A DNA stretch of 64,000 nt from Streptococcus sanguinis SK355. Its GTDB lineage: Bacteria; Bacillota; Bacilli; Lactobacillales; Streptococcaceae. This document shows positions 56,501-64,000 of the stretch, piece after piece (position 1 is the first letter of the stretch; every line of letters begins with the position of its first letter). The notes below the pieces were generated by a model. It made no database searches, was not told the DNA's origin, and saw only the letters and a program-made list of their open reading frames with translations. The stretch is from NCBI RefSeq assembly GCF_000212855.1, contig NZ_GL890993.1, positions 528,546-592,545 on the forward strand, given 5' to 3'. Position numbers and translations under genes: made by a program.

Positions 56501-57016
56501 GCCATTGCTAAAAAGCAGGGCAGAGAAAACAAGCGTCAAAAAAGCAATGCAGAACTTAATCTGCAGATTGATGCCTATCTACCTAGTGACTATATTTCTG
56601 ATGAAAGACAGAAGATTGAAATTTACAAGAGAATTCGTGAGATTGACAGCCGTGTAAACTATGAAAATTTACAGGATGAATTGATTGATCGCTTTGGGGA
56701 GTATCCTGATGTTGTAGCCTATTTGTTGGAGATTGGACTTGCTAAGTCTTATTTAGATCAGGCATTTGTAAAGTCAGTGGAACGCCAGCAGAATGCAGTA
56801 ATTATTCATTTTGAGAAGATTTCACAGCAGCTTTATCTGACGCAGGATTATTTTGAAGCACTTTCAATGACGAATTTAAAGGCTCGAATTGGCGAAAAAA
56901 ATGGCTTGATTGAAGTGATTTTTGATGTGAAGAACAAAAAAGATTATGAGATTTTAGAAGGTCTGGTTAATTTTGGAGAAAAGATGCTGGAAATTAAACA
57001 GCGCAAGGCAGAATAA
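53525..57016 (+). CDS. mfd: Transcription-repair coupling factor Mfd
   Basis: 1163 residues from ATG 53525, the start that fits other streptococcal proteins (MNLIDLF); ATG 53513 is possible and would overlap pth. UvrB-like N-terminal modules, an RNA polymerase-interacting domain (LEKGDYVVHNIHGIGRYLG), RecG-like motor with Walker A GDVGFGKTEVAMRAAF and DEEQ box, and a C-terminal TRCF domain. It removes stalled RNA polymerase at lesions. Confidence 0.96.
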   Translation: MNLIDLFCQNQQISDWKKNLHKSSRQLIMGLSASTKAITIAAGLEEADKILVLTSSQNEADRLASDLISLLGEDKVYTFLADDTPIAEFVFASQEKIFSRLDALNFLIDHQKSGILVTNIAASKLLLPDPIDFKTTNINLKVGQEYDLNNLVKMLSRSGYKRVSQVLSQGEYSLRGDILDIFERSADSPYRLEFFGDEIDGIRIFNPENQTSIENVESILIKPASDILLSEKDYARGLENLEVILEKAVDPALKSYLEELLISAKERFYHADIRKFLSYFYQKEWTILDYLPVHSPVFFDDFQKIVDRHAQFELETAGLLTDDLQNCKALSSQKYFADKYQDYRQYKPATFFSSFQKGLGNLKFDALYQFNQYPMQEFFSQFPLLKEEINRYKKSGYTIILQANSSAGLQSLHKNLQEYDIYLDYIKETEIHKNAVQLIEGNLVQGFNFVDEKIVLITEYEIIHKKIKRKIRRQNISNAERLKDYNELEKGDYVVHNIHGIGRYLGIETIEISGVHRDYLTIQYQNSDRISIPVDQIDLLSKYVASDGKTPKVNKLNDGRFQKSKQKVQHQVQDIADDLIKLYAERSQLKGFAFSADDSNQEEFDNDFPYVETEDQLRSIQEVKKDMESSRPMDRLLVGDVGFGKTEVAMRAAFKAVNNHKQVAVLVPTTVLAQQHYTNFKERFNDFAVNVEVLSRFRSKAEQKQTLEKLQKGQVDIIIGTHRLLSKDVEFADLGLIIIDEEQRFGVKHKETLKELKKKVDVLTLTATPIPRTLHMSMLGIRDLSVIETPPTNRYPVQTYVLESNPTVIREAILREIDRGGQVYYLYNKVDTIEQKVSELRELIPEASIGYVHGQMSEIRLENTLLDFINGEYDILVTTTIIETGVDIPNANTLFVENADHMGLSTLYQLRGRVGRSNRIAYAYLMYRPDKILTEVSEKRLEAIKGFTELGSGFKIAMRDLSIRGAGNILGSMQSGFIDSVGFEMYSQLLEEAIAKKQGRENKRQKSNAELNLQIDAYLPSDYISDERQKIEIYKRIREIDSRVNYENLQDELIDRFGEYPDVVAYLLEIGLAKSYLDQAFVKSVERQQNAVIIHFEKISQQLYLTQDYFEALSMTNLKARIGEKNGLIEVIFDVKNKKDYEILEGLVNFGEKMLEIKQRKAE

Positions 57017-57106
57017 AGGTTACAATTCAGTGAAGTTTGGCTTTTTAAGCTCTATTTTTCTCAAAAAATGGTAGAATAATAAATTAAGAGAAAATGAGGT
57101 AATAGG

Positions 57107-57373
57107 ATGAGATTAGATAAATATTTGAAAGTGTCACGGATTATCAAGCGACGTCCAGTGGCTAAAGAAGTAGCTGATAAGGGCCGGATAAAAGTGAATG
57201 GTATCTTGGCAAAGAGCTCAACAGATTTGAAAGTGGATGACTTGGTTGAAGTACGTTTTGGTAATAAACTCTTGACTGTAAAAGTTTTAGAGATGAAAGA
57301 CAGTACTAAAAAGGAAGATGCAGCTAAGATGTATGAAATCGTCAGTGAAACAAGGATAGAAGAAGATGCCTAA
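57107..57373 (+). CDS. rqcP: RqcP, S4-domain ribosome quality-control factor
   Basis: 88 residues, an S4 domain from the start: [20 protein letters not shown], then [20 protein letters not shown]. The family (YabO/RqcP) stabilises the P-site tRNA during Ala-tailing by RqcH on split large subunits. Its stop overlaps the start of divIC by eight bases. Confidence 0.93.
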   Translation: MRLDKYLKVSRIIKRRPVAKEVADKGRIKVNGILAKSSTDLKVDDLVEVRFGNKLLTVKVLEMKDSTKKEDAAKMYEIVSETRIEEDA

Positions 57374-57734
57374 AAATATCGTCCAACTCAATAATCGTTT
57401 TATTCAAGATGAAAATCAACGCCGCAGATATGTGGATCAGGAACGGCGGAAACGTAATCGTTTTATGGGCTGGGTTCTGATTTTGGTTATCCTCTTGTTT
57501 ATTCTACCTACCTATAATTTATATCAGAGTTATCAAACCTTACTGCAGCGTCGTGAACAGTATTCTAAACTCCAGGAGAAATATCAGACGCTCAGCGAAG
57601 AAAAGGACTACCAATCTGATATAGCAGCAAAGTTAAAAGATGATAGCTATGCGGCTAAGTATGCACGCGCTAAATACTCTTTTTCAAAAGAGGGTGAGTA
57701 CATTTATACTATCCCAGATTTATTACCACAGTAG
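57366..57734 (+). CDS. divIC: Cell-division septum protein DivIC
   Basis: 122 residues: a cytoplasmic N-terminus rich in Arg ([19 protein letters not shown]), one membrane segment (about 34-54), then a coiled-coil region ([21 protein letters not shown]) and a short conserved tail. It is part of the DivIB/FtsL/DivIC complex of the divisome. Confidence 0.93.
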   Translation: MPKNIVQLNNRFIQDENQRRRYVDQERRKRNRFMGWVLILVILLFILPTYNLYQSYQTLLQRREQYSKLQEKYQTLSEEKDYQSDIAAKLKDDSYAAKYARAKYSFSKEGEYIYTIPDLLPQ

Positions 57735-57736
57735 TT

Positions 57737-57865
57737 ATGGAAGATTTATTAAAAACAATTGAGCAGTTCTTGGCCTTTTCAGATGAGAAATTGGAAGAAC
57801 TGTCTGAAAAAAATCAAACTTTGAAACTTCAAGAAAATCAAGAGGAAAGGGGAAAACATGCGTAA
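57737..57865 (+). CDS. Small acidic protein between divIC and the serine hydrolase
   Basis: 42 codons: MEDLLKTIEQFLAFSDEKLE at the start and a Gln/Glu-rich end. It starts two bases after the divIC stop and overlaps the next gene by eight bases, so it fills the gap exactly. The charge pattern suggests one amphipathic helix. A protein of this size is found at the same place in pneumococcus (SP_0009, from memory). No clear ribosome site, so translation probably depends on divIC. The function is unknown. Confidence 0.7.
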   Translation: MEDLLKTIEQFLAFSDEKLEELSEKNQTLKLQENQEERGKHA

Positions 57866-59141
57866 GTTTTTGTTACTGATATTTTTGCTGCCAGCTTTAT
57901 TTAGCAGTATCACAGTTATTAGTACCGAAAAAGATTTCGTATTAGACGAGGAAGAAAAATATCATTTTACAAGCACTACGTATGGACGCTATTATGATAG
58001 CATCCCGACAAATCCTAATGTTTATGAAGAAACTCCTACATTTACAGATTCTACTCTGAGTAAGACTGCTGGAAAGCTAGTTCCAGACCAGCCAATCCAG
58101 ATAACAGGATTTTATGTAAATGAAGAAGGAGTTCCGATTTTCAAGCTGAAAAATGGGCAGTTTGTGATAGCGGATAAAAATACAATTTACGAAGATACTG
58201 TCCAGTCAATCGAAGATGTTCATCAAGAAATGTGGTTAAAACTTGGCTTCATTCTTTATGATAAAGCCAATATCAACGGAGCCAAAAAAGTCAATACAAC
58301 ATTAGCTCCATATACAAAAGTAACCATTGTTCAAATTGTCCAGACTGTCAAAGGAACTTATGCCCAGGTTGAAGGACAGGGCTGGGTTTCTATGGAATTT
58401 CTGGATGATACTGATAATCGAATGGACAAGGTTCAAGAAATTCTGAGTAGTAAGTACAACAAGGCGGACTACTCTATCTATGTCAAACAGCTGGATACAG
58501 GCAAAGAAGCAGGTATCAATCAAGATCAAGAGATGTATTCGGCCAGTGTGACCAAACTGCCTTATCTTTACTATGTGCAGGAACAGCTGAATCAGAAAAA
58601 AATTTCCTTAGATCAGAAGTTCAAGTATGTTGGAGCAGTTAATGATTTTGCAGGTGCTTACGAACCAGAAGGAAGTGGCAGCATTGAGAAGTCAGCTGAT
58701 GACAAGGAATATTCAGTTCATGATTTAATAAATCGAGTGGCCAAAGAATCAGATAATGTCGCCCACAATATCTTAGGCTATTATGCGACCAATCAATCTG
58801 ATAAAAATTTTCAGCAGACGATCAACAAAATAGCTGGAAAGAAATGGGATGTGGAAGAAAGACAGGCTTCTTCACGTATGGCTGGAAATGTTTTGGAAGC
58901 TATCTATGAGCAAAATGGCATGATTATTGATGCCTTGTCTCAGACAAATTATGATAATCAACGGATTTCTAAAAATATTGATGCTAAAGTAGCTCATAAA
59001 ATTGGCGACGCCTATGATTTCAAGCACGATGCTGCGATTGTCTATGCAGATTCCCCTTTTATCATTGTCATTTTTACTAATAATGCAAACTACGATAACA
59101 TTTCCCAGATAGCAGACGATGTCTATGGAGTCCTGAAATGA
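57858..59141 (+). CDS. Exported serine hydrolase, class A beta-lactamase/PBP-like fold
   Basis: 427 residues with an N-terminal signal (RKFLLLIFLLPALFSSI). After a 190-residue N-terminal region with SH3-like parts comes a beta-lactamase-like domain with Ser230-Val-Thr-Lys233, Ser298-Asp-Asn300 and Lys381-Ile-Gly383 (KTG position). The catalytic Ser is thus kept. Its place between divIC and tilS is conserved in streptococci. A role at the wall is likely, but the substrate is unknown; nothing indicates beta-lactam resistance. Confidence 0.82.
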   Translation: MRKFLLLIFLLPALFSSITVISTEKDFVLDEEEKYHFTSTTYGRYYDSIPTNPNVYEETPTFTDSTLSKTAGKLVPDQPIQITGFYVNEEGVPIFKLKNGQFVIADKNTIYEDTVQSIEDVHQEMWLKLGFILYDKANINGAKKVNTTLAPYTKVTIVQIVQTVKGTYAQVEGQGWVSMEFLDDTDNRMDKVQEILSSKYNKADYSIYVKQLDTGKEAGINQDQEMYSASVTKLPYLYYVQEQLNQKKISLDQKFKYVGAVNDFAGAYEPEGSGSIEKSADDKEYSVHDLINRVAKESDNVAHNILGYYATNQSDKNFQQTINKIAGKKWDVEERQASSRMAGNVLEAIYEQNGMIIDALSQTNYDNQRISKNIDAKVAHKIGDAYDFKHDAAIVYADSPFIIVIFTNNANYDNISQIADDVYGVLK

Positions 59142-60415
59142 TTAAGCAAGAATTTCTTAAAAAAATGCAGGAGAAAAAGTATTTCCAAGGCCATCGAAAA
59201 GTTTTGGTTGCTGTATCAGGTGGACTGGATTCTATGACACTGCTGCAGCTGTTGATTGATTCTCAAAAAGAACTGGCTATCGAGCTTGCGATTGCTCATG
59301 TCAATCACAAACAGCGGCCAGAGTCAGATCAAGAAGAAAAGGCATTAGTAAAGATTGCGGAACAGCTTGGTGTAAAGATTTTTACATCAAGTTTTTCTGG
59401 TAAATTTTCAGAAACTGCTGCTCGGCAGTTTCGTTATGATTTTTTCGGGAAAGTGATGCAGGAGGAGCACTATACAGCTTTGGTAACTGCCCACCACGCA
59501 GATGATCAAGCTGAGACTGTTTTTATGCGGCTGCTGCGTGGAGCTAGACTTCGTCATTTGTCCGGTATGAAAGCTGTCCAGTCTTTTGCTTGCGGGGAGC
59601 TGATTCGTCCTTTGCTTACTTTTCATAAGTCAGACTTTCCAGAGATTCAGCATTTTGAAGATAGCAGTAATTTTCAAAATGACTATCTCAGAAATCGAAT
59701 TCGCAATCTTTATCTGCCGAATCTAGAAAAAGAAAATCCACAATTTAAGGATTCTTTGCGGTATCTGGGCAAGGAAATTGAAGATTGGCAGGCCGCTTTG
59801 TCTTACTTGACCAGAGATTTAGATATAGAAAATGTTCAAGTCTTTCATCAGCAAATCCCTCAGGTTCAACGTTTTCTATTGCAGAACTATCTTGAAAACT
59901 TTCCTGGTCTGAATCTGAGTAAGCAGCAGTTTGAGGAGGTTTTAAACATCCTGCGGACTAAGGCTAATTATCAGCACACTTTGAAAAAAGACTATGAGCT
60001 TGTTAAAGATTACCAGCGTTTTGAAATTAGAAAAATCAGTCGTAAGCCCGATTTAAAAATGGATTCAATTTTGTTAGAATTTGAGAATCTGATTGAGTTT
60101 GGGCATTATCGATTTTCATTCGGCCTTCCTTTGAATGGTGAAAATATCCAGAAAGTTTTTGTTTCGCGTGAAACTTCGCTAACACTTCGCTTCCGAAAAG
60201 AGGGAGACAGTATTTTGCTAAATGGTCATCACAAGAAACTTCGTCGTCTTTTTATTGATAAGAAGGTTTCCTTTGAAGAACGGAATTCATCTGTAGTAGT
60301 GGAACAAAATCATCAAATTTTAGCAATCTTAAATATTGCTATCAGTGATTTGAGTAAGGCATTAAAAAGTGATATAATGAGTACTGTACTTTATATTCAG
60401 AAAATAGATGGGTAA
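59138..60415 (+). CDS. tilS: tRNA(Ile)-lysidine synthetase TilS
   Basis: 425 residues. The PP-loop is [15 protein letters not shown] (about 24-38), then [10 protein letters not shown] and [18 protein letters not shown]. It changes C34 of the AUA-reading tRNA-Ile to lysidine. It overlaps the previous stop as ATGA and runs into hpt. A parS-like sequence with one mismatch lies inside it. Confidence 0.97.
   Translation: MIKQEFLKKMQEKKYFQGHRKVLVAVSGGLDSMTLLQLLIDSQKELAIELAIAHVNHKQRPESDQEEKALVKIAEQLGVKIFTSSFSGKFSETAARQFRYDFFGKVMQEEHYTALVTAHHADDQAETVFMRLLRGARLRHLSGMKAVQSFACGELIRPLLTFHKSDFPEIQHFEDSSNFQNDYLRNRIRNLYLPNLEKENPQFKDSLRYLGKEIEDWQAALSYLTRDLDIENVQVFHQQIPQVQRFLLQNYLENFPGLNLSKQQFEEVLNILRTKANYQHTLKKDYELVKDYQRFEIRKISRKPDLKMDSILLEFENLIEFGHYRFSFGLPLNGENIQKVFVSRETSLTLRFRKEGDSILLNGHHKKLRRLFIDKKVSFEERNSSVVVEQNHQILAILNIAISDLSKALKSDIMSTVLYIQKIDG
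60161..60174. promoter_or_regulatory. parS-like site, one mismatch
   Basis: GTTTCGCGTGAAAC, with G for A at position 6, inside tilS about 11 kb right of dnaA. ParB often tolerates one change. Confidence 0.6.
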
Positions 60416-60419
60416 AATT

Positions 60420-60962
60420 ATGCTAGAACAAGATATCAAAAAAATATTGATTTCCCATGAAGAAATCGTGGATGCTGCAAAAAAACTTGGCCAGCAATTA
60501 ACCAAAGACTACCAAGGTAAAAATCCAATTTTTGTTGGAATTTTAAAAGGTTCCGTCCCTTTTATGGCTGAGCTGATCAAGCATGTTGATACACATATTG
60601 AGCTTGATTTTATGTTGGTTTCCAGCTACCATGGTGGTACTACCAGCTCAGGTGTCATTAATGTTATTAAAGACATTGATCAAGACATTACAGGACGTGA
60701 TATCCTATTTGTTGAGGATATCATTGATACTGGTAAGACTTTGAAAAGCCTGTGCGATTTGTTTAGAGAAAGAAATGCTGCATCAGTGAAAATTGCTACA
60801 CTTTTGGATAAGCCAGAAGGGCGTATTGTTGAAATCAATGCAGATTATACATGTTTCACAATCCCAAATGAATTTGTTGTTGGATATGGGCTAGATTACA
60901 ATGAGAACTATCGTAATACTCCATATATTGGTATTTTGAAAGAAGAAGTTTATACAAAATAA
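60420..60962 (+). CDS. hpt: Hypoxanthine-guanine phosphoribosyltransferase
   Basis: 180 residues from ATG 60420 (an in-frame ATG at 60408 lies within tilS). The PRPP motif is [11 protein letters not shown] (about 99-109). It recycles hypoxanthine and guanine. The tilS-hpt-ftsH order is typical of Firmicutes. Confidence 0.97.
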   Translation: MLEQDIKKILISHEEIVDAAKKLGQQLTKDYQGKNPIFVGILKGSVPFMAELIKHVDTHIELDFMLVSSYHGGTTSSGVINVIKDIDQDITGRDILFVEDIIDTGKTLKSLCDLFRERNAASVKIATLLDKPEGRIVEINADYTCFTIPNEFVVGYGLDYNENYRNTPYIGILKEEVYTK

Positions 60963-60979
60963 AGGTTTACTATTAATAG

Positions 60980-62959
60980 ATGAAAAATAAGCAAAATAAT
61001 GGTTTTATAAAAAATCCATTTCTCTATATTCTGATTATTGTTGTCCTAGTGACAGGATTTCAGTATTTCTTTTCAGGAGATACTGGCGGTCGCAGTCAGC
61101 AAATCAATTACACAGAATTAGTAAAGGAAATTAAGGAAAATAATGTCACAGAGATGAGCTACCAGCCAAATGGTAGCGTCGTTGAGATTTCAGGTACTTA
61201 CAAAACACCTCAGGAATCGAAAGAAGATACAGGGATTTTATTTTTCACTCCAACCGTTTCTAAAGTAGAGAGATTTACAAGTATTATTTTACCGTCAGAT
61301 ATTACAATTTCTGATTTACAAAAGTTAGCTTCTGAGCATAACACTGAAATCAGCATAAAGCGCGAAAGTTCAAGCGGAATGTGGATTACAATCCTCACTT
61401 CCATCGTTCCTTTTGTGATTGTCATCTTCTTCTTTATGTCCATGATGAATCAAGGTGGCGGCGGTGGTGCCCGCGGTGCCATGAATTTTGGCCGCAATAA
61501 GGCGCGTGCTGCTAACAAAGAAGATATTAAGGTTCGTTTTTCGGATGTAGCTGGTGCCGAGGAAGAAAAGCAAGAGCTAGTAGAAGTTGTTGAGTTTCTG
61601 AAAGATCGGAAACGTTACACCAAGCTAGGTGCTCGTATTCCTGCCGGTGTCCTTCTAGAAGGACCTCCAGGAACTGGTAAAACCTTGCTTGCTAAGGCAG
61701 TTGCTGGAGAAGCAGGAGTTCCTTTCTTCAGTATCTCAGGTTCCGACTTTGTAGAAATGTTTGTTGGGGTCGGAGCAAGCCGTGTCCGTTCTTTGTTTGA
61801 GGATGCGAAAAAAGCAGCCCCTGCCATTATCTTTATCGATGAAATCGATGCAGTCGGTCGTCAGCGTGGTGTTGGCCTTGGCGGTGGTAACGATGAGCGT
61901 GAGCAAACCCTTAATCAGCTTTTGATTGAAATGGATGGTTTTGAAGGCAATGAAGGAATCATTATCATTGCGGCTACTAACCGTTCGGATGTATTAGATC
62001 CAGCCTTGCTGCGTGCTGGCCGTTTTGACAGAAAAGTCTTGGTCGGACGTCCTGATGTTAAAGGTCGGGAAGCTATTCTCCGTGTTCATGCTAAGAATAA
62101 ACCGCTGGCTAAAAATGTTGATTTAAAACTAGTTGCTCAGCAGACACCAGGTTTTGTTGGTGCTGATTTGGAAAATGTCTTGAATGAAGCTGCTTTGGTT
62201 GCTGCCCGTCGTAACAAGAAAGTTATCGATGCTGATGATATTGATGAAGCAGAAGACCGGGTAATCGCAGGACCTTCTAAGAAAGACAAGACTGTTTCTG
62301 AGCGTGATCGTCAAATGGTTGCTTATCATGAAGCTGGACATACTATTGTTGGTTTGGTATTGTCAAATGCGCGTGTCGTACATAAGGTAACCATCGTACC
62401 TCGTGGCCGTGCTGGCGGCTATATGATTGCTCTGCCTAAGGAAGACCAAATGCTTCTATCTAAAGAAGACATGAAAGAGCAATTAGCTGGTCTTATGGGT
62501 GGCCGTGTGGCTGAAGAGATTATCTTTAATGTTCAAACAACAGGTGCTTCTAATGACTTTGAACAGGCAACTCAGATGGCCCGCAGTATGGTAACGGAAT
62601 ATGGAATGAGTGAAAAACTTGGTCCAGTTCAATACGAAGGCAATCATGCTATGTTTGGTGCAGCCAGTCCTCAAAAATCAATATCAGAACAGACTGCATA
62701 TGAGATTGACGAAGAAGTAAGAGAACTTCTCAATGAAGCTCGTAACAAAGCTGCAGAGATTATCCAGTCCCATCGCGAAACTCATAAATTGATTGCTGAA
62801 GCGCTTCTTAAATATGAAACTTTGGATAGCAATCAGATTAAATCATTGTATGAAACTGGCAAAATGCCAGAAGAGTCTGAACTTGAGTTGGATAAGGAAG
62901 CACACGCACTTTCTTATGATGAAATTAAAACGAAAATGGAAGAAAAAAGTTCCGAGTAG
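60980..62959 (+). CDS. ftsH: ATP-dependent membrane zinc protease FtsH
   Basis: 659 residues. Two membrane segments (about 13-30 and 132-153) flank an extracellular domain. The AAA+ part has Walker [20 protein letters not shown] (about 228-246) and second region of homology; the protease has HEAGH (about 452-456). It degrades membrane and regulatory proteins. A terminator follows. Confidence 0.97.
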   Translation: MKNKQNNGFIKNPFLYILIIVVLVTGFQYFFSGDTGGRSQQINYTELVKEIKENNVTEMSYQPNGSVVEISGTYKTPQESKEDTGILFFTPTVSKVERFTSIILPSDITISDLQKLASEHNTEISIKRESSSGMWITILTSIVPFVIVIFFFMSMMNQGGGGGARGAMNFGRNKARAANKEDIKVRFSDVAGAEEEKQELVEVVEFLKDRKRYTKLGARIPAGVLLEGPPGTGKTLLAKAVAGEAGVPFFSISGSDFVEMFVGVGASRVRSLFEDAKKAAPAIIFIDEIDAVGRQRGVGLGGGNDEREQTLNQLLIEMDGFEGNEGIIIIAATNRSDVLDPALLRAGRFDRKVLVGRPDVKGREAILRVHAKNKPLAKNVDLKLVAQQTPGFVGADLENVLNEAALVAARRNKKVIDADDIDEAEDRVIAGPSKKDKTVSERDRQMVAYHEAGHTIVGLVLSNARVVHKVTIVPRGRAGGYMIALPKEDQMLLSKEDMKEQLAGLMGGRVAEEIIFNVQTTGASNDFEQATQMARSMVTEYGMSEKLGPVQYEGNHAMFGAASPQKSISEQTAYEIDEEVRELLNEARNKAAEIIQSHRETHKLIAEALLKYETLDSNQIKSLYETGKMPEESELELDKEAHALSYDEIKTKMEEKSSE

Positions 62960-62962
62960 AAG

Positions 62963-62989
62963 AAGTTGGAGAAACTCCAACTTTTTTCT
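62963..62989 (+). terminator. Terminator after ftsH
   Basis: A perfect stem AAGTTGGAG/CTCCAACTT with an AAA loop, then TTTTCTCTTTTTC. Confidence 0.9.
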
Positions 62990-63007
62990 CTTTTTCTGAA
63001 ATAATTA

Positions 63008-63035
63008 TTGACAAAGGAAGAAAAGCTGATATAAT
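63008..63035 (+). promoter_or_regulatory. Promoter of the right tRNA cassette
   Basis: TTGACA (63008-63013), 16 bases, TATAAT (63030-63035). The sequence CTGATATAATGGAATATGT is identical to the left cassette. Confidence 0.9.
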
Positions 63036-63064
63036 GGAATATGTTCTGCAGAAGGACAAGAAAT

Positions 63065-63136
63065 GGTCCGTTGGTCAAGGGGTTAAGACACCGCCTTTTC
63101 ACGGCGGTAACACGGGTTCGAATCCCGTACGGACTA
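63065..63136 (+). tRNA. tRNA-Glu (TTC), right copy
   Basis: 72 bases, identical to the left copy at 42465, in the opposite orientation. Anticodon TTC. Confidence 0.97.
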
Positions 63137-63141
63137 TATAA

Positions 63142-63215
63142 TCCGCCATAGCTCAGTTGGTAGTAGCGCATGACTGTTAATCATGATGTCGTAGGTTCGA
63201 GTCCTACTGGCGGAG
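63142..63215 (+). tRNA. tRNA-Asn (GTT), right copy
   Basis: 74 bases, anticodon GTT. The acceptor stem TCCGCCA/TGGCGGA differs from the left copy by a G-C to C-G swap that keeps pairing. Confidence 0.97.
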
Positions 63216-63223
63216 CTAGGTTT

Positions 63224-63255
63224 AAAAAATCAAATGTGTAAGCATTTGATTTTTT
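63224..63255 (+). terminator. Terminator of the right tRNA cassette
   Basis: A perfect 13-bp stem (AAAAAATCAAATG/CATTTGATTTTTT), nine bases after tRNA-Asn. It can act in both directions. Confidence 0.85.
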
Positions 63256-63281
63256 CTTGCTTTCATACTTCGCACAATCCT

Positions 63282-63399
63282 CCCAAATGACTAAATATGT
63301 GCCTGAAATGACTTAAAAATAGTTATTCGAGTCAGAAGAGTTCCTGAAAGATGCTTTTTAGAAGAAAGAGCCCACCTTGCTTTCTATTTACAGTAGAAT
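63282..63399 (+). promoter_or_regulatory. comX upstream region with ComE-type repeat and -10
   Basis: Two repeats, CCCAAATGACT (from 63282) and CCTGAAATGACT (63302-63313), lie 21 bases apart, the same spacing as in the comC box. They read in the orientation opposite to that found at comC relative to the gene. A possible -10 TAGAAT is at 63394-63399, about 80 bases further on. No other gene lies between 63216 and 63427. Confidence 0.6.
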
Positions 63400-63427
63400 T
63401 AAGTCAAGTAAATTTTAAGGAGGAACT

Positions 63428-63913
63428 ATGGATTTTAGAGCTACTTATGAGAAGGTGAAATGGATAGTTTGGAAGTGTAAGAAAGATTACTATATTCATT
63501 TGTGGGAACATAGTGATTGGGAGCAAGAAGGAATGTTAGTTTTATACGAACTTCTGCTTAAAGAAAAAGGAATTGAAAACGATGAGGAAAAACTCTATCG
63601 TTATTTCAAAACAAAATTCAGAAATCATATACATGATAAAATTCGTAAACAAGAAAGCCAAAAGCGCAAATTGGACCGCCAGCCTTATGAAGAAGTGAGT
63701 GAGATTGGACATCGACTAAAATCAAAAGAGCTGTTTCTAGATGAGTTAGTTGCCTTTAGAGAAGCGATTGACAATTACAAAAGAACTCTCGATGATGTTG
63801 GATTGGATAATTATCAGAGGTTGATGAGCAACGAGCGCTTTAAAGGAAGAAGAGCTATGCTTAAAGATTTAAAAAATCACCTAAAAGATTTTCAAGACAA
63901 TACGATTTTATAA
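63428..63913 (+). CDS. comX: Competence sigma factor ComX (SigX)
   Basis: 161 residues. Region 2 is seen in HLWEHSDWEQEGMLVLYELLLKEK (about 23-46) and YFKTKFRNHIHDKIRKQESQKRK (about 60-82). It binds RNA polymerase core and reads late competence genes through the TACGAATA box. GGAGGAA precedes the ATG. It links the comCDE quorum circuit to DNA uptake genes elsewhere. Only this copy is in the window. Confidence 0.96.
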   Translation: MDFRATYEKVKWIVWKCKKDYYIHLWEHSDWEQEGMLVLYELLLKEKGIENDEEKLYRYFKTKFRNHIHDKIRKQESQKRKLDRQPYEEVSEIGHRLKSKELFLDELVAFREAIDNYKRTLDDVGLDNYQRLMSNERFKGRRAMLKDLKNHLKDFQDNTIL

Positions 63914-64000
63914 TGAATAAACTTGATGACTCTCAATCTGTTTTATTAGAACAGGTTCGAGCATCAAGTTTTTTATTAAATAAAAAAATAAAAAATATTA
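63913..64000 (+). CDS. Possible small gene after comX, cut by the window end
   Basis: An ATG overlaps the comX stop as TAATG and the frame stays open to the window edge (29 codons, starting MNKLDDSQSVLLEQVRASSF). Against it, the same DNA forms a hairpin with 9-bp outer stem AACTTGATG/CATCAAGTT (63920-63928 with 63962-63970), inner CTGTT/AACAG, and a following TTTTTTATT, as a terminator would. Either reading is possible; the terminator seems more likely. Confidence 0.3.
   Translation, partial: MNKLDDSQSVLLEQVRASSFLLNKKIKNI

Noticed and set aside
63324..63331. CTCGAATA on the minus strand before comX, resembling a com-box
   Set aside because: Two of eight positions differ, and no minus-strand gene follows.

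Overview
The window is the replication-origin region of a low-GC Firmicute and almost certainly Streptococcus sanguinis. The clearest evidence is a 35-codon comC gene at 44714-44821 (minus). Its last 15 residues, DLRGVPNPWGWIFGR, are the S. sanguinis competence-stimulating peptide, and the gene lacks a Gly-Gly leader as is known for that species. Gene order around dnaA (rlmH, htrA, parB, dnaA, dnaN, a DUF951 gene, ychF, pth, mfd, rqcP, divIC, tilS, hpt, ftsH, comX) is the mitis-group streptococcal order. There are no insertion sequences, prophage genes, CRISPR arrays or rRNA genes. Most genes left of dnaA run leftward and most genes right of it run rightward, as expected around an origin.

Left part (1-11.5 kb): a truncated carbohydrate-binding lipoprotein and a VTC-domain protein; a YhgE/Pip membrane protein with a duplicated operator; a lipoprotein gene whose signal peptide is out of frame at a poly-A tract; a TetR regulator; then a four-gene leftward operon (extended SDR, metallo-beta-lactamase-fold hydrolase, adenylate-forming ligase, ketoacyl synthase III) that looks like an uncharacterised lipid or beta-lactone/olefin-type pathway. 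rpsD with a structured leader follows.

11.5-37.7 kb: a TPP-riboswitch-controlled thiamine-precursor ABC transporter; an HAD phosphatase; veg, dnaB, rplI and gdpP (c-di-AMP phosphodiesterase); mnmG, a MarC protein and mnmA; L-serine dehydratase (sdaAB, sdaAA); an HAD hydrolase; a secreted LysM protein; a long run ymfF, ymfH, rodZ, pgsA, ecfA1, ecfA2, ecfT; yaaA-recF; guaB; trpS.

37.7-64 kb: an ABC-F protein and YfhO; a tRNA-Asn/tRNA-Glu pair; comCDE; tRNA-Arg; rlmH; htrA (with a CiaR-type site) and parB; dnaA with DnaA boxes on both sides and a DnaA-trio/AT-rich unwinding element in the dnaA-dnaN gap; the rightward housekeeping run to ftsH; a second tRNA-Glu/tRNA-Asn pair in opposite orientation; and comX, the competence sigma factor. 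Thus both competence regulators, comCDE and comX, sit next to inverted copies of the same tRNA cassette on either side of oriC.

The most promising undescribed items are the KAS III/ligase/MBL/SDR operon, the origin-flanking inverted tRNA cassettes linked to com genes, the apparently reversed ComE-type repeat upstream of comX, the poly-A frameshifted lipoprotein, and a family of TTTACA/TGTAAA palindromes in intergenic DNA. All family assignments come from reading motifs; no database search was run.
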